DNA of 64,000 bases. It comes from Brasenia schreberi (Eukaryota; Streptophyta; Magnoliopsida; Nymphaeales; Cabombaceae). The position numbers were made by a program, and so were the translations under genes. This document shows positions 62,591-64,000 of the stretch, in pieces. The notes below the pieces were generated by a model, which worked only from the letters and a program-made list of their open reading frames with translations, was not told the origin of the DNA and searched no databases. The stretch lies in the NCBI GenBank assembly GCA_036023115.1, contig JAYKKT010000091.1:36327001-36391000 (forward strand), given 5' to 3'. The stretch's first letter is position 1. Every line of letters starts with the position of its first letter.

Positions 62591-64000
62591 ATGGTTCAGA
62601 CACGCGTCGACTCAATGACAATAGTTGGTGAAGAGGGAGTGACTACCCCCGGCCTGATGGATAGGGTTATGAATAGAAGATCAACTAAGGAGACATTAGG
62701 AGGAGTTGGCGGAAGCACGGGGTACCTCCCAGCCCTCTACCTCAAGTTTGACCCCACCCCAAATCGTCCTAACGATCGAGGTGCTCCAGGGGCTCCTAAG
62801 GCCGACAAATCAAGGCACTGCCACCCCTCGAGCCACTAAGGCGGAGAGATCCAATGTATTGGAACCTAAGAGGTTCAACGGCCTAAGGGACGCGAAGGCG
62901 ATTAAAGATTTTCTATATGATATGGACACCTTCTTTGAAGCGACGCGAACCCCTGAGGAAGACAGGCTTCTAACGATGGTGCTATACTTGGAAGGTGACG
63001 CTAAGTTGTGGTGGCGAACCAAGCAACGAGTGAAAGGCCCCGACGACCTGCCATCCATCAGCTTGTGAGCGAGACTGAAAAGATGAACTCGAAAACCAGT
63101 TCATACACACCTACATGGACTGGCGAGCAAGGGCGACCATCTTGTAGGTGAGGCACATTGAGACCCTTAGGGAGTACGTAAGGCAGTTTTCATCCCCTTA
63201 CTTGACGTTAAAAATATGAACGCAAAGGATAAGTTATTCCTATTTGTACACGGGCTCCAGCCCTGCACGCAGATAGAAATGAAGAGATACCATCCGACGG
63301 ATGTCTACCATGCCATCATAATTACGAAGGGCTTGGTAGACCTGCGCTGGAGTAAGGAGGATGGACGTTCGAAGGAAGGTTGGTTTGGCCAAAGAGGCTG
63401 TGGAAGAGGCCATGGGAGCGGAGGATCAAGGAACCGAAGCAGATGCGGAGGCAAGGGCACAATTGGGGGAGCTAACAAATGCCAGACTTCTCCCGGCGCA
63501 CCCCAACAGGGTGGCCAGGCTCCCGGAGGCCCGAGACTACCAAGAGGGTCTAGGCATGGCAGAGGTCAACTCCAAAGGTAAGGGGGGTACGATTAAAGTT
63601 GTTTTGAGTGCGAAGGATCACACTTCGCAAGGGAGTGCCCTAACAGTGCGGTGGCCAATGTGATGATGAAGGAACTAGAGGGGGACCAAAACAATGAGGT
63701 AATGGCCACCTCCTTCTAGGTGTTGAACGCAGTGACCATACAATGCCCTGTTAGTATGGAGATGCTCTATGTCAAGGTGCAAATCGGCCCTTGTGCTATA
63801 CAGGCCATGATAGACATGGGTGAAGTCTTTTCTATCTATTTAAAGTTTCGGTTTAAGGAAAATCATCATTATCTATGGGCTCAAATGATGATGAAGCTAG
63901 ATGTAGTAGATCATCATGACATTCATCATTATTCTTAAGGATGTTATTGTTACTCTCCTATAAGAATTTAACATCCCTATTTCTATTGATCCATGGTCAT
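62591..64000 (+). mobile_element. Ty3/gypsy gag-protease region, cut by window edge
   Basis: The plus strand has a retrotransposon Gag domain (KAIKDFLYDMDTFFE and LEGDAKLWWRTK, about 62905-63020), a middle part with stops and frameshifts, and a CCHC zinc knuckle (CFECEGSHFAREC, 63600-63638). A protease start reads AMIDMG (63804-63821), where active enzymes have DTG/DSG. RT and integrase would lie beyond 64000. Gag binds the element's RNA and forms particles. This copy is probably dead. Genus within gypsy is not determined. Confidence 0.8.

Overview
This is a nuclear window from a flowering plant. The protein genes are plant families: a class A heat-stress transcription factor, a BPA1/ACD11-binding-type RRM protein, a CML18-type calmodulin-like protein and a PPR relic. 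Introns are GT-AG, and the spaces between genes are AT-rich and full of retroelement debris, MITEs, tRNA-derived SINEs and (AT)n-based microsatellites. The species cannot be named from the sequence.

Layout. 1-4050: two nested RTE-clade LINEs on the minus strand. 5065-7032: a decayed PPR gene. 8.8-12.9 kb: a SINE, a hAT-type MITE and a complete RTE copy with target-site duplication (TSD), whose 5' end lies about 420 bp upstream of an intact HSF gene (13297-15779). 16-24 kb: repeats, including a Tourist-type MITE, a 190-bp mini-RTE, LTR-like DNA and a second RTE family. 24036-24798: a probable small three-exon gene. 25-35 kb: MITEs and TIR repeats, an L1-clade LINE split by an RTE copy, and another RTE. 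35428-39484: a five-exon BPA1-like gene. 39.5-48.9 kb: SINEs, microsatellites and RTE relics. 48958-54448: a two-exon gene of unknown function with a 4.8-kb intron that holds a structured, RNase P RNA-like block. 58061-58561: an intronless four-EF-hand gene. 61.9-64 kb: a Ty1/copia RNase H relic and a Ty3/gypsy gag-protease region cut by the window edge.

The host genes do not form a pathway. HSF (heat response), CML (calcium sensing) and BPA1-like (cell-death control in its family) are separately promoted stress-related genes. The most unusual signal is in the RTE family. A roughly 125-nt 5' module appears alone (47182-47304) and fused directly to the RTE 3' end (19677-19866), as if a short non-autonomous derivative had been mobilised. 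The RTE 5' region also carries paired hairpins with compensatory changes between copies. Two nested insertions (an RTE in an RTE, an RTE in an L1) show the order of events.
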